The notes below the pieces were generated by a model that was not told the origin of the DNA, searched no databases, and worked only from the letters and a program-made list of their open reading frames with translations. A stretch of 64,000 nt of DNA, taken from positions 310,001 to 374,000 of the forward strand of contig NZ_JBEQCS010000001.1 of the NCBI RefSeq assembly GCF_046054195.1. Direction: 5' to 3'. The stretch is from Celerinatantimonas sp046054195. GTDB taxonomy: Bacteria > Pseudomonadota > Gammaproteobacteria > Enterobacterales > Celerinatantimonadaceae. The position numbers and the translations under genes were made by a program. Shown here in pieces: positions 43,209 through 52,262 of the stretch. Numbering within the stretch: position 1 is the first letter of the stretch; each line of letters starts with the position of its first letter.

Positions 43209-43423
43209 TATTACTTCATCCATTTGATTATAAGGTATCGAGAAATCTGCATGTGCTATTTCTCAATGACCCAGTCAATTGATTTATGCTGGTACATAAG
43301 ACGTTAATGAGGCTCAGCCTTTGTACTCAGTTCCTCTTTTTCTCATAAATGCCATATTGCAGTGCGAGTGTTCTGCAAAGAGGCGCAAAATTAAAGCACA
43401 AAAGCGCTTTGCCTTAGAGCATT

Positions 43424-43439
43424 TACAAAAGATGTGCCA
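43424..43439 (-). promoter_or_regulatory. Sigma-54 promoter of amtB
   Basis: The minus strand reads TGGCAC-ATCTT-TTGTA. The -24 element is perfect and the -12 element has GT for GC. It lies about 215 bases upstream of the amtB ATG. Nitrogen control through sigma-54 is the rule for amtB genes. Confidence 0.6.
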
Positions 43440-43545
43440 TAAATTATTAGAATCTTTAAATTGATAATATCTATATGAATAATGGATATATTTTTCTTTA
43501 ATGGTAAAAATGTGTAAATATTATAGGGAGAAAAAATCGTTGATT

Positions 43546-43596
43546 TGCACCAAATGGGATCGATTCAGGGGCTTTGTTTTGCACTTTATTGGGGCA
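43546..43596 (-). promoter_or_regulatory. NtrC-type enhancer sites upstream of amtB
   Basis: TGCACTTTATTGGGGCA (43580-43596) matches the NtrC pattern TGCACC-N4-GGTGCA in most positions. TGCACC at 43546 is followed by a poorer second half. They lie about 110-160 bases upstream of the sigma-54 promoter, a usual enhancer distance. The remaining bases of the 43224-43624 gap show nothing else. Confidence 0.5.
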
Positions 43597-43624
43597 ACTT
43601 AAAATAAGTGTGCCCCTACTTTGT

Positions 43625-44827
43625 TTAACAATATGCTCGGGCCACCTGGCCACTGGTCATTAATCGATAGCTCGCTGTATAAGCGGGAATAAAGACTGAT
43701 TCACCTTTGCCAATCGTGACTATGTCGCCATCGCTATGGGTGAGTTGAACGTTGGCATCAATAGCAAAAATGATCTCAGCACTATCACAGCTCAGGCGTT
43801 CATCACAATCTTGATAAACAGCAAAGCGAAAATCATCGACTGGAATGTGGTAGATATCACCATCACCATGTTGATGTGGCTGAATCAATAATTGAGCAGG
43901 ATCTTTACTGACAAATTCGCAGCACGATAAAAGCTCAGGAATATCGATGTGTTTTGGGCTCAGGCCAGCTCGAATGACATTATCAGAGTTGGCCATAATT
44001 TCTAGGCCTGTTCCTTTAAGGTAGGCATGCGGTGTGCACGCATAAAGGAACATCGCATCCCCTGGTTGCAAGGTAATGACGTTGAGAATGAGTGGCGCAA
44101 ATAAGCCAGTATCATCGGGATAGTGCTCTGAAAGCTCGTCAATCAAGGCGCATAGTGCGTCGTCTTGATGTGCTCTGGTGTATGCGAGTAGCTCTTCAAG
44201 GGCATGATGTTTATCTGCACCATCAAGACCAACGACACCGGTGAAAAACTGCGCAAGGCCTTGTTCATTCTGATTTTGTTTGAGCGTGTTTAATCGCGCC
44301 GCGAGCGTTGAAACATTTACTTTTTCAAATAATTCAATGATGGTTTTAATTGGCCGAAAACCATTCATTGCTTGATAAGGCGTCAGTGCAAAAACAAGCT
44401 CAGGTTTGTGGTTTGGATCTTTATAGTTGCGGTTTGGCGCTTTAATATCAATGCCAGCTTCTTGCTCTTTAGCGTAGCCTTGGCGTGCTTGTTCTAAGCT
44501 TGGGTGGACCTGAATCGATAGCGCTTGAGCGGCGCTTAGCACTTTAAATAAAAAAGGCAGCTCGGTAAATTCGCGATAGACGCGCTCGCCTAAGTAACTT
44601 TGCGGATCACGAGCAATTAGCTCGCTCAGTTTAACCATTTCTTCGGTTTTGGTTTCAAGAACCTGTGAACAACCATTGGGATGAGCGCCCATCCAAATCT
44701 CTGCCTGTGGTTGCCCGTCAGGATTGGCAATACCAAACAACGTATTTAAAGCTTCAGTGGTTCCCCAAGCATAATGCTGCATTGGGTTTTGCATGCGATA
44801 AAAATACTGAGTCTGAGATTTTGTCAT
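43625..44827 (-). CDS. manA: Mannose-6-phosphate isomerase ManA
   Basis: The product is 400 aa and converts fructose-6-phosphate and mannose-6-phosphate. It has NPMQHYAWGTTEAL at the start, AEIWMGAHPNG near 43-53, LSIQVHPSLEQA with zinc-binding Gln and His near 98-101, and KPELVFALTPYQAMNGFRP near 140. The C-terminal cupin part (IPVDDFRFAVY, GESVFIPAYTASYRL) is normal. ATG 44830 is directly next to a second ATG (44827); the latter is better spaced from AAGGA. It is a single gene; no mannose transport genes are nearby. Confidence 0.95.
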   Translation of the reverse strand: MTKSQTQYFYRMQNPMQHYAWGTTEALNTLFGIANPDGQPQAEIWMGAHPNGCSQVLETKTEEMVKLSELIARDPQSYLGERVYREFTELPFLFKVLSAAQALSIQVHPSLEQARQGYAKEQEAGIDIKAPNRNYKDPNHKPELVFALTPYQAMNGFRPIKTIIELFEKVNVSTLAARLNTLKQNQNEQGLAQFFTGVVGLDGADKHHALEELLAYTRAHQDDALCALIDELSEHYPDDTGLFAPLILNVITLQPGDAMFLYACTPHAYLKGTGLEIMANSDNVIRAGLSPKHIDIPELLSCCEFVSKDPAQLLIQPHQHGDGDIYHIPVDDFRFAVYQDCDERLSCDSAEIIFAIDANVQLTHSDGDIVTIGKGESVFIPAYTASYRLMTSGQVARAYC

Positions 44828-45066
44828 CATATCCTTCCCTAGGCGCTAGCCAAACACTCATGATAGATCGGGGTAATTTTCGAAAACGAAAGCAATTCTA
44901 GCATCTTTGCTGATGATTATTGCGAGATGATCCCAAATCTCATGATCACTAAATACATTGTTCAAAAATTTAAAGCTGCATCCCATTTAGCCAAGCTGTA
45001 TCTTTACCTCATCGAGATGCAGAGCGAGAGCCTGCTTTATACCAATTTATATAAGGGAGCATAACA

Positions 45067-45864
45067 ATGAGCTTACTTCCAACTTTCTTTGTCTCACATG
45101 GTGGTGGCCCTTGGCCTTGGATGAAAGAGTTTGGCAATGCCTACGATATTCTGGCTAAATCACTTAAAGATATTCCAGCCTCTTTAACTGAGCAGCCAAA
45201 GGCGCTGTTGGTTGTAACGGCTCATTGGGAAGCGGTTGATTTTACGGTGTCAGGTTCAGCTAAACCAGGGATGATTTATGACTACTATGGTTTTCCCGAT
45301 TATACCTATCAAATTCAATATCCAGCGCCTGGTCAACCTGAGCTTGCCGAGCAGGTAATTGAATTGCTCAGTCAGCATGATATTAAAGCTCGAAATGATA
45401 GCCAGCGCGGCTATGATCATGGCACGTTTACGCCTTTGGCGGTTATGTATCCACAAGCGAATATTCCAGTGGTGCAGCTTTCGTTAAAAGCGAACTTAAA
45501 CACTGAACAACATTATGCTGCGGGCAGAGCGCTGCGCTCACTGCGTGAACAAGGGGTGTTAATTATTGGTAGTGGTTTAAGTTATCACAACTTGCGCCAC
45601 TTTGATGCTTCAGCCTCAGCTCCATCTAAAGAGTTTGATGATTGGCTTTATGAAACACTGATGATGGATGATGAAGAAGCTCGTCACCAGCGGTTAAACC
45701 ATTGGCAGCAAGCGCCTAGCGCGCGCATTGCTCAGCCGCGTGAAGAGCATTTACTGCCGCTGTGGGTTGCGCTCGGCGCTGCAAGTGATGGTAAAGCAAG
45801 CCGCATTTATTATGAAAATAAACTGTTTGGCGGCATTACTGCATCAAGCTATCGATTTGATTAA
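45067..45864 (+). CDS. ygiD: 4,5-DOPA-dioxygenase-type extradiol dioxygenase YgiD
   Basis: The product is 265 aa of the LigB/DODA class. Metal-site motifs are FVSHGGGP near residues 8-15, VVTAHWE near 50-56 and YDHGTFTPLAVMYP near 120. GSGLSYHNLRHF near 180 holds the catalytic His region. YgiD cuts DOPA-like catechols with a single metal; the natural substrate in bacteria is unclear. AAGGGAG precedes the ATG. Transcription probably ends at the palindrome shared with ftsX. Confidence 0.9.
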   Translation: MSLLPTFFVSHGGGPWPWMKEFGNAYDILAKSLKDIPASLTEQPKALLVVTAHWEAVDFTVSGSAKPGMIYDYYGFPDYTYQIQYPAPGQPELAEQVIELLSQHDIKARNDSQRGYDHGTFTPLAVMYPQANIPVVQLSLKANLNTEQHYAAGRALRSLREQGVLIIGSGLSYHNLRHFDASASAPSKEFDDWLYETLMMDDEEARHQRLNHWQQAPSARIAQPREEHLLPLWVALGAASDGKASRIYYENKLFGGITASSYRFD

Positions 45865-45870
45865 TAACAA

Positions 45871-45898
45871 TAAAGGCACAACCAACGTTGTGCCTTTA
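45871..45898. terminator. Bidirectional terminator between ygiD and ftsX
   Basis: TAAAGGCACAAC, a short loop and GTTGTGCCTTTA form a 12-base stem flanked by A and T runs, between convergent genes. Confidence 0.9.
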
Positions 45899-45902
45899 TT
45901 GT

Positions 45903-46865
45903 TTAGCGAGGTTCAATCGCTTTCACGTAGTGAGTTACGCTGACCCATGAAGAGATAAGCCCTAAGGCAGAGGCGAAGATCATTAACTCTAAAAAGCCTT
46001 TAAAGCTAAGTCCAGATAGGTAAATCTGCTGCTGATATAAGCTTGCTAGGCTGCTAATTGAATTGCCTAAATAAAGCAGCAAAATATTGCTCAGCAGCCA
46101 TGCTAATAATCCGCCGATAAAACCATACCAGAAACCGATGTATAAAAATGGCCGCTGAATAAAGGCATTCGTGGCACCTATCAGTTTCATCACCTCAATC
46201 TGATTTCGCTGGCTTAGGACATTGAGGCGGATTGTATTTCCCACAGTTAAGATAATTGAAACCAACAGCAGGGTAATCAGCAACTCCAATACATGTCGAG
46301 CGGTGCTAAGAATACTCTCAAGTCGTTTTAACCACTGAACGTCGAGCCTGGCTTGAGAAACGTTCGCTAAACTGGCTAATTTACTCTGCAATAGTTGCAA
46401 TTGTCCGCTCTGGCGCTGATCTGTTGTTGGAGTCACAACCAGTAAGTCAGGAAGCGGGTTATCATCAAGTAAATCAAGTGCATTGCCAAAGCCGGAGTCT
46501 TGTTTAAATTCTTTTAAGCCTTGCTGTTTATCGATAAGTTTTACATCGCTCACCGATGGCAGGTTTTTAATCTGTTGCATGAGCGTGTTGCGCGCATCAG
46601 ACGTTGTTCCGGGAGTAACAAACACATTAATTTGGGCGCTTTGTTGCCAGCTGGGAACGGCCTGGCGAACATTTTTAATCACTAGATGAAATGTCACCAG
46701 CAGCGATAAACATACCCCAATGACGACAATCGTCATGAGTGAGCTGGCTGGATTTCGCCAAATTTCACCGAGGCTTGCGGTGCCCTGTTGAAAATGGCGA
46801 ACCCAGAAGGCGATAAAGCGTTGCGGCAGTGATAGGCCTTGTCGAATCGATGCTCCAATACTCAT
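45903..46865 (-). CDS. ftsX: Cell-division ABC transporter permease FtsX
   Basis: The product is 320 aa with four membrane segments. The first is at about 42-65 (LMTIVVIGVCLSLLVTFHLV); then comes a periplasmic loop of about 100 residues, and three more at about 190-310. With FtsE it forms the divisome ABC complex that activates septal murein hydrolases through EnvC. Its ATG overlaps the ftsE stop. In E. coli rpoH follows ftsX; here the convergent ygiD follows, so rpoH is not next to this operon. Confidence 0.94.
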   Translation of the reverse strand: MSIGASIRQGLSLPQRFIAFWVRHFQQGTASLGEIWRNPASSLMTIVVIGVCLSLLVTFHLVIKNVRQAVPSWQQSAQINVFVTPGTTSDARNTLMQQIKNLPSVSDVKLIDKQQGLKEFKQDSGFGNALDLLDDNPLPDLLVVTPTTDQRQSGQLQLLQSKLASLANVSQARLDVQWLKRLESILSTARHVLELLITLLLVSIILTVGNTIRLNVLSQRNQIEVMKLIGATNAFIQRPFLYIGFWYGFIGGLLAWLLSNILLLYLGNSISSLASLYQQQIYLSGLSFKGFLELMIFASALGLISSWVSVTHYVKAIEPR

Positions 46866-47533
46866 TCGTCACGCTCCTTGGAATCGGCCAGACGCCCTTC
46901 ATTTAATGTCAGAGTGCGGTAATCCATGCGCTCAATGAGTGCTAAATCATGGCTTGCTATCAGTACGGTAACGCCGCTGCGATTAAATTCGCTGAATAAC
47001 TTAAAGATCTCTTCGGATAACTGGGGATCGAGGTTTCCGGTCGGTTCGTCAGCAATCAGCAACGGCGGCTTATTCACAACCGCGCGAGCAATCCCAACAC
47101 GTTGCTGCTCCCCGCCAGAGAGAATGGCTGGCAGACACTGATATTTGTCTCTGAGGCCAACTTTATCAAGAGCGGCCAATACGCGCGGCTTAATATCGCG
47201 AAAGGCGTAGCCTTCAATCACTAATGGCAGTGCGACATTATCAAAAACACTGCGATCAGCGAGCAGTTTATAATCTTGAAAGACAATGCCAATTTGACGG
47301 CGCAACAGTGGGATTTTTCGAGGAGCAAGGCGAGTAATGTTTTGTCCGGCAAACTCAATTTTGCCAGCGCTTGCGCGCTCCATTGCTGTAGCTAGGCGTA
47401 GCAAGGTACTTTTGCCAGCACCTGAGTGGCCAGTTAGAAAGACCATCTCACCTTTTTTTATGTGAAAATCCACTTTCTGGAGCGCCTGATGGCGCCCCGG
47501 ATAAACTTTGCTGACTTGGCTAAATTGGATCAT
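46862..47533 (-). CDS. ftsE: Cell-division ATP-binding protein FtsE
   Basis: The product is 223 aa and a complete ABC ATPase. Walker A is GHSGAGKSTLLRLA near 35-48. The Q-loop is RRQIGIVFQDYKLLADRSVF near 78-97. The signature is LSGGEQQRVGIARA near 138, Walker B is LLIADEPTGNLDPQ near 158 and the H-loop is IASHD. It is the energy-coupling partner of FtsX. It lies 24 bases after ftsY in the conserved ftsYEX order. Confidence 0.97.
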   Translation of the reverse strand: MIQFSQVSKVYPGRHQALQKVDFHIKKGEMVFLTGHSGAGKSTLLRLATAMERASAGKIEFAGQNITRLAPRKIPLLRRQIGIVFQDYKLLADRSVFDNVALPLVIEGYAFRDIKPRVLAALDKVGLRDKYQCLPAILSGGEQQRVGIARAVVNKPPLLIADEPTGNLDPQLSEEIFKLFSEFNRSGVTVLIASHDLALIERMDYRTLTLNEGRLADSKERDE

Positions 47534-47557
47534 CTCGATTCCTAATCGATGGCTGGG

Positions 47558-49084
47558 TTACTCTTGGTCATCGTCTTCATGGCTAAACAGCGCATCGACA
47601 AATGGTTTGGCTTCAAAGGTTCGCAAATCATCGATGCCTTCGCCAATCCCAATATAACGGATTGGCAGTTTAAATTGATCGGCAACCGAGAAAATAACAC
47701 CACCTTTGGCGGTTCCATCCAGTTTAGTTAAGGTAATCCCGCTGAGGTTGACTGCCTCATTAAATAGTTTTGCCTGACTGATGGCGTTTTGGCCTGTGCC
47801 AGCATCGATGGTAAGCATCACTTCATGTGGCGCATCCGGATTGATTTTCTTCATCACCCGAACCACTTTTTTAAGCTCTTCCATCAGATTCGATTTATTT
47901 TGTAATCGACCCGCAGTATCGGCAATTAGAACATCAATCTCTCGTGCTTGTGCGGCGCTGTATGCGTCATATAAAACCGAGGCACTATCGGCACCAGTAT
48001 GCTGCGCAATGACTGGAATGTGGTTGCGCTCCCCCCAAACTTGCAGTTGTTCAACGGCCGCAGCTCTAAAGGTATCGCCAGCGGCTAACATGACTGATTT
48101 GCCTTGTTGTTGATACTGTTTAGCCAGTTTGCCAATGGTTGTGGTTTTACCGACACCATTAACGCCGACCATTAAAATGACAAATGGGCCATCTGGATTT
48201 TCTGGCACTAGCGGCTGCTCGACTTCGCTTAGCATCTGCTGCATCTGCTCACGTAGTAGGTCGTAGAGTGCTTCGGCATCTTTTAAGTCGCGACGGCTTG
48301 CCGTATCGGTTAGGTGATCGATGATTTTCTGCGTTGTTTCAACGCCGATATCGGCAATGAGCAACTGCTCTTCAAGCTCTTCAAAGAGCTCATCGTCAAT
48401 TTTTTTACCGCGAAATAGTCCGATAAATCCGCTACCAATATTGGAGCGAGTTCGTTTTAATCCTTGGCGAAGCCGAGCAAATAAGCCGGGACGTTTGGCA
48501 GGCTTTTCAACGCCACTGTCAGAGGTTGTTGACGCTTGCTCTTCAGCCTCAGCTTGAGCTTTCGCCTCGTCCTCAAGGCGTGCTTGTTCTTCAGCCTCAG
48601 CTTGGGCCTTCGCTTCGGCTTCTATGCGTGCCTGTTCTTCAGCCTCGGCTTGGGCTTTGGCCTGCGCTTCAATGCGAGCCTGTTCTTCAGCCTCAGCTTG
48701 GGCTTTGGCCTGCGCCTCAAGGCGTGCTTGTTCTTCAGCCTCAGCTTGAGCTTTGGCCTGCGCCTCGCGGCGTGCTTGTTCTTCAGCCTCAGCTTGGGCC
48801 TTCGCTTCGGCTTCTATGCGTGCCTGTTCTTCGGCCTCGGCTTGGGCTTTGGCCTGCGCTTCAATGCGAGCCTGTTCTTCGGCTTCAGCTTGGGCTTTCG
48901 CCTCTGCCTCAAGGCGCGCTTTTTCTTCAGCCTCGGCTTGAGTCTGCGCTTCACCTTTTTCATTTAAGGCGTTTTCATCAACGGATGATTGCTCGAGCTC
49001 TGGTGATGATGGTGTTGTCTCTTGCGGCTCATGCTCATCTTTACTGCGGCGCAGCCAGGAAAAAAGACCTTTTTTCTTTGCCAT
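47558..49084 (-). CDS. ftsY: Signal-recognition-particle receptor FtsY
   Basis: The product is 508 aa. The A domain (residues 1-190) is acidic and mostly made of 16-residue repeats, listed separately. The NG GTPase follows: MVGVNGVGKTTTIGKLAKQY near 305, AAGDTFRAAAVEQL, DTAGRLQNKSNLMEEL and TKLDGTAKGGVIFS. The short amphipathic start (MAKKKGLFSWLRRS) suits membrane attachment. FtsY docks SRP-ribosome complexes at the inner membrane. It is divergent from rsmD, as in E. coli. Confidence 0.97.
   Translation of the reverse strand: MAKKKGLFSWLRRSKDEHEPQETTPSSPELEQSSVDENALNEKGEAQTQAEAEEKARLEAEAKAQAEAEEQARIEAQAKAQAEAEEQARIEAEAKAQAEAEEQARREAQAKAQAEAEEQARLEAQAKAQAEAEEQARIEAQAKAQAEAEEQARIEAEAKAQAEAEEQARLEDEAKAQAEAEEQASTTSDSGVEKPAKRPGLFARLRQGLKRTRSNIGSGFIGLFRGKKIDDELFEELEEQLLIADIGVETTQKIIDHLTDTASRRDLKDAEALYDLLREQMQQMLSEVEQPLVPENPDGPFVILMVGVNGVGKTTTIGKLAKQYQQQGKSVMLAAGDTFRAAAVEQLQVWGERNHIPVIAQHTGADSASVLYDAYSAAQAREIDVLIADTAGRLQNKSNLMEELKKVVRVMKKINPDAPHEVMLTIDAGTGQNAISQAKLFNEAVNLSGITLTKLDGTAKGGVIFSVADQFKLPIRYIGIGEGIDDLRTFEAKPFVDALFSHEDDDQE
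48533..48940 (-). repeat. 48-bp tandem repeats in the ftsY A domain
   Basis: About eight and a half copies of a 48-base unit code for AEEQAR(I/L/R)EAxAKAQAE, residues about 49-184 of FtsY. The units differ at a few codons, so they have been kept and shuffled for some time. The encoded stretch would be a long charged helix. Repeat number is likely to vary between strains. Confidence 0.9.
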
Positions 49085-49348
49085 TAATTTCTAAACCTTA
49101 CGACGATAGCTTGTGAGTTGCTAATTGATCCTTTGCGTCTGCTTGAACACTGGTACAATGCGACGCATATTTGGCGTAAATAGTATCATTATTAAGTTGC
49201 CGATGATATTTTGAGGCGCTTTTTGCATCAACATCAATTATGAATGTCTGTCTCACAAATTTAAGTGGTGATGGGCCGTTTTAGCTTAAAAATATCATGT
49301 GGATGATATTTGTTATGCTAATTGCTTCGATATAAAGGCTTATTGAAT

Positions 49349-49924
49349 ATGGCGCGACAGCAAAAATCACAAACCGGCAGTATCCGGATTATTGGCGGCC
49401 AATGGCGCGGAAGAAAACTTCCCGTATTAGCCGCAGAAGGATTACGCCCGACAACGGATCGCGTGAAAGAAACATTATTTAACTGGCTGCAAGGGCGGAT
49501 AGCGAATCGTCGTTGCCTAGATTTATTCGCCGGTAGTGGCAGTTTGAGCTTTGAAGCGCTCTCACACCAAGCTGACTATGTGGTTGCGCTGGAAAAATTT
49601 GCTAAAGCAGCCAGCCAGCTTAAAGAAAATCAACAGCGGCTCAATGTTCCTCAGTCTCAGCTTGATGTTCGATGTGTTGATACACTGAAGTTTTTACAGC
49701 AGCGGCCAGAGCAGGGCTTTGATTTAGTCTTTATGGATCCGCCCTTTCGTAAAAATATGATAGTGCCATGTTGTGAATTACTGATTCATCAAGGGTGGTT
49801 AAATCCAGGTGCTTGGGTCTATATTGAAAGTGAGCAGGAATTTGATGAACTTTCTGTACCTTGGCAATTGTATCGCGAGAAATCAGTCGGGCAAGTGATC
49901 AGCCGCCTATACAGGTTTGAATAA
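49349..49924 (+). CDS. rsmD: 16S rRNA (guanine966-N2)-methyltransferase RsmD
   Basis: The product is about 191 aa from ATG 49349; the longer frame from TTG 49322 is unlikely, since AAAGG lies before the ATG. It contains GSIRIIGGQWRGRKLPVLAA, RPTTDRVKETLFNWLQ, the SAM-binding LDLFAGSGSLSFEALS and the catalytic FMDPPF. It methylates G966 of 16S rRNA before subunit assembly is complete. It is followed after about 17 bases by the DUF1145 gene, the same pair as rsmD-yhhL in E. coli. Confidence 0.95.
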   Translation: MARQQKSQTGSIRIIGGQWRGRKLPVLAAEGLRPTTDRVKETLFNWLQGRIANRRCLDLFAGSGSLSFEALSHQADYVVALEKFAKAASQLKENQQRLNVPQSQLDVRCVDTLKFLQQRPEQGFDLVFMDPPFRKNMIVPCCELLIHQGWLNPGAWVYIESEQEFDELSVPWQLYREKSVGQVISRLYRFE

Positions 49925-49941
49925 GGAACACAAAAGTAGCT

Positions 49942-50196
49942 ATGATGGTAAATATTGGAAAAGCACTGATGATTGTGATGTGGGTGATTATTCTTAGCTC
50001 CCCATGGACGCCGATGTCTCGTATCTATCCGTTGCTTATTGGTGCCGGTATTTTTGTATTATTTTTACACTCGATGCAAATGTTACTTTTAAAATCTTCG
50101 CTGCAAAGCAGTGGCCATTGGCATAAAGGTGATGGTTGGCGGCTGATTGTTTTCGGTGTATTTGCCCTGATGGGCATTCGTAAACGGATGTTGTAA
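49942..50196 (+). CDS. DUF1145 (YhhL-like) small membrane protein
   Basis: The product is 84 aa with membrane segments at about 7-20, 27-50 and 68-80 and a polar loop (SSGHWHKGDGWR). Placement directly after rsmD and the general sequence fit the YhhL/DUF1145 family of unknown function. It is probably co-transcribed with rsmD. An AAGGCGCATG/CATGCGCCTT palindrome at 50200-50223 lies between it and the convergent yhgN and may end both transcripts, though it has no T run. Confidence 0.8.
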   Translation: MMVNIGKALMIVMWVIILSSPWTPMSRIYPLLIGAGIFVLFLHSMQMLLLKSSLQSSGHWHKGDGWRLIVFGVFALMGIRKRML

Positions 50197-50230
50197 TGTA
50201 AGGCGCATGGTTGCATGCGCCTTGATATGG

Positions 50231-50830
50231 CTAAATATTGGCCGCGTAGTGCAAGTATTTCGCTACACCATCTAAGAGCATCTGTACCGATAGCATAATC
50301 AAAATCATCCCCATTAATCGCTCAATAGCCGTCAGTCCTCGCTCACCCAAATATCGGGTTAAAAAGCCGCCACTTATAAGAATCACTGATGTACCAAGCC
50401 AGGCGAGTATTAGGGCAAGGCTCCATTCTCCCATTCGAGTTGGGTCTTGGTGGGCCATTAATAACAATGTCGCCAAAATTGATGGTCCGGCAATCATTGG
50501 AATAGCCATGGGAACCAAAAAAGGCTCATCACCAGCGGCTAAGCCCGCTAGGCCGTCTTCGCCTGGAAAAATCATCTTTAGGGCTATCAAAAACAAAATG
50601 ATGCCGCCGGCAATACTTACCGCTTCTTGACGTAAATTCAAAAAGCTTAAGATCTGCTCGCCTGCCCACAGAAAGGCCATCATGATAATCAGCGCAAATA
50701 TCAGTTCTCGGATGAGAATTTTAACCTGACGCTTTCGATCAATATGCTTCATGATCGCCATAAAAACAGGCGTATTACCTAGCGGATCCATGATTAAAAA
50801 CAGCATTAATGTCGCAGAAATCAGGCTCAT
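50231..50830 (-). CDS. yhgN: MarC-family membrane protein YhgN
   Basis: The product is 199 aa and has six hydrophobic segments. MDPLGNTPVFMAIMKHI near residues 14-30, SIAGGIILFLIALKMIFPG near 73-91 and VPMAIPMIAGPSILATLLLM near 106-125 are MarC/UPF0056 hallmarks. The function of the family is not settled, despite the old link with multiple antibiotic resistance. It is a single gene. Confidence 0.9.
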   Translation of the reverse strand: MSLISATLMLFLIMDPLGNTPVFMAIMKHIDRKRQVKILIRELIFALIIMMAFLWAGEQILSFLNLRQEAVSIAGGIILFLIALKMIFPGEDGLAGLAAGDEPFLVPMAIPMIAGPSILATLLLMAHQDPTRMGEWSLALILAWLGTSVILISGGFLTRYLGERGLTAIERLMGMILIMLSVQMLLDGVAKYLHYAANI

Positions 50831-50967
50831 AAAGCTCCTCGGAATAAAAATAAGCCAGTCTTAGCTGGCAGATAATTCAAAAAACAAATTATTGCCCTGT
50901 CTAGGGGAGCGTAGTCTAGCAGAGCATATATAAAGAAAACATGCAGGATTTAATATTTTATTAGGGG

Positions 50968-51213
50968 TTATAAGTAACCATCCAGTTGCATATCCTGAGC
51001 AACTGCAGCTGATTCGCTGACTGTGCTTTTATCGGGTTCGCTATAACGTTCGTCTAGTTTGGCAAAAACAATATCGCGAGTGCTCAACGGGGTGGGGTGT
51101 GGATGGTCATAAAATACTTCGATAATTTCAGCGAGGGTCGCCTGTTTGCTAAATAAACCATCATGTTCAAGCATCATCTGCATCAATTCTAAATTGCCAA
51201 TGAGTTCACTCAT
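50968..51213 (-). CDS. Hypothetical protein, 81 aa
   Basis: I do not recognise it. It is acidic and soluble, with a helical start (MSELIGNLELMQMMLEHDGL) and then IIEVFYDHPHPTPLSTRDIV. There are no cysteines, signal or membrane segments. AGGACG precedes the ATG. It lies 26 bases after the 240-aa gene and is probably in the same transcript. Confidence 0.55.
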   Translation of the reverse strand: MSELIGNLELMQMMLEHDGLFSKQATLAEIIEVFYDHPHPTPLSTRDIVFAKLDERYSEPDKSTVSESAAVAQDMQLDGYL

Positions 51214-51239
51214 AACTACGTCCTGGTATACAAAGTTAA

Positions 51240-51962
51240 TTACACCTGTTGTTCAATCTGCCGGGAGGGCGGTGAACGGTCTGATTGTTCTAGATTTTCT
51301 GGAGCGCTGGCCATCGCTGCTAACATCAGTTGATGTTGCAAAGAACGGCTAGACATATCGACTGCCTGATTTACATTAAAAACACTTTCGCGCGCGCGGC
51401 TTTGGGCTTGGATAGCTGCTTGGGCAATTTGTCGATTTGATTGTACTTGGCGGCGCTGCTGACTTTTATTGGCTTCGGTTACATCCCGAGGTTGGGTATT
51501 GTCGTGCGAGCTCGTTCCTTGGCCTGTTCCTCTTGCTTGAGTAATGGCCCGCGGTGGTTCTTGTTGTACTTGCTGCTCGCTTTGCATCAGCACGGCCGTC
51601 TGACGCGACTGTTGCACCATGGCATCAGTTAAAGGAAGTTGCCGTGGTGTGTTGTTCAGTTGTACATCATCAAGCATGGGGTTGAGGCTAGGCTGATAAC
51701 CTCGAGGTTGGCTTTGTTTGGGGGCACTACGAGAAACTTCGGCACGACTAGGATCCGCCCCGCTTTGACCATCTTGAGGGAGCGCTCCTGTTATGCGAAC
51801 CGACGGCATAGGCGCGGTTGCTTGCGCAATACTTTGAGCTATATTTTGTTTCAGAGCACTATCATCAGGTGCATTCGCAGCCTGCTGAATCGGCTGGAGC
51901 ACCTGTTGAGACGCCTGCATTTGCGGGCCTTGGCTGACAGTGCTCGATATCTGATTAACCAC
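51240..51962 (-). CDS. Hypothetical Gln/Ser-rich protein, 240 aa
   Basis: I do not recognise a family. The start is GTG at 51962, with AAGAGAG eight bases before it. The chain is very rich in Gln, Ser, Ala and Pro (SSTVSQGPQMQASQQVLQPI) and looks disordered up to about residue 190. A helical stretch follows (FNVNQAVDMSSRSLQHQLML). There is no signal peptide. It is the first gene of a two-gene unit with the 81-aa protein. Confidence 0.5.
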   Translation of the reverse strand: MVNQISSTVSQGPQMQASQQVLQPIQQAANAPDDSALKQNIAQSIAQATAPMPSVRITGALPQDGQSGADPSRAEVSRSAPKQSQPRGYQPSLNPMLDDVQLNNTPRQLPLTDAMVQQSRQTAVLMQSEQQVQQEPPRAITQARGTGQGTSSHDNTQPRDVTEANKSQQRRQVQSNRQIAQAAIQAQSRARESVFNVNQAVDMSSRSLQHQLMLAAMASAPENLEQSDRSPPSRQIEQQV

Positions 51963-52233
51963 AAAAATACTCTCTTCTTACGACCCGACTACAAATTAAC
52001 CAGTGACTGCTTTGCCTTTTACTTACTAGGTTTACACCTAAACCGGTGTTTTTAACTAAACTAATAAGTAAGTGCGTAATTAACAGCAAACTCAGTTAAA
52101 CCATGTCTATGCTAAATATAGCAGTATAAAATTTGTACGGCAGTATTTTATTATTAATTTGTGGTCACTATCGCGGTTAATCTTTGTGTTTATGAAATAA
52201 ATTCATAATTTTGATCATGAGAATGAATATATG

Positions 52234-52261
52234 TTGACTTGATTAAAAAATAAGTTATTTT
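52234..52261 (+). promoter_or_regulatory. Probable metF promoter
   Basis: TTGACT at 52234-52239 and TATTTT at 52256-52261 have a 16-base spacer. The transcription start would fall on the MetJ boxes that follow directly. The rest of the 51963-52322 gap shows nothing else. Confidence 0.5.
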
Positions 52262-52262
52262 T

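Noticed and set aside
48526..49116. Long open frames opposite ftsY, with Leu/Gln- or Phe/Ser-rich products
   Set aside because: They are produced by the 48-bp repeats of ftsY read on the other strand. They have no ribosome site and no family resemblance.
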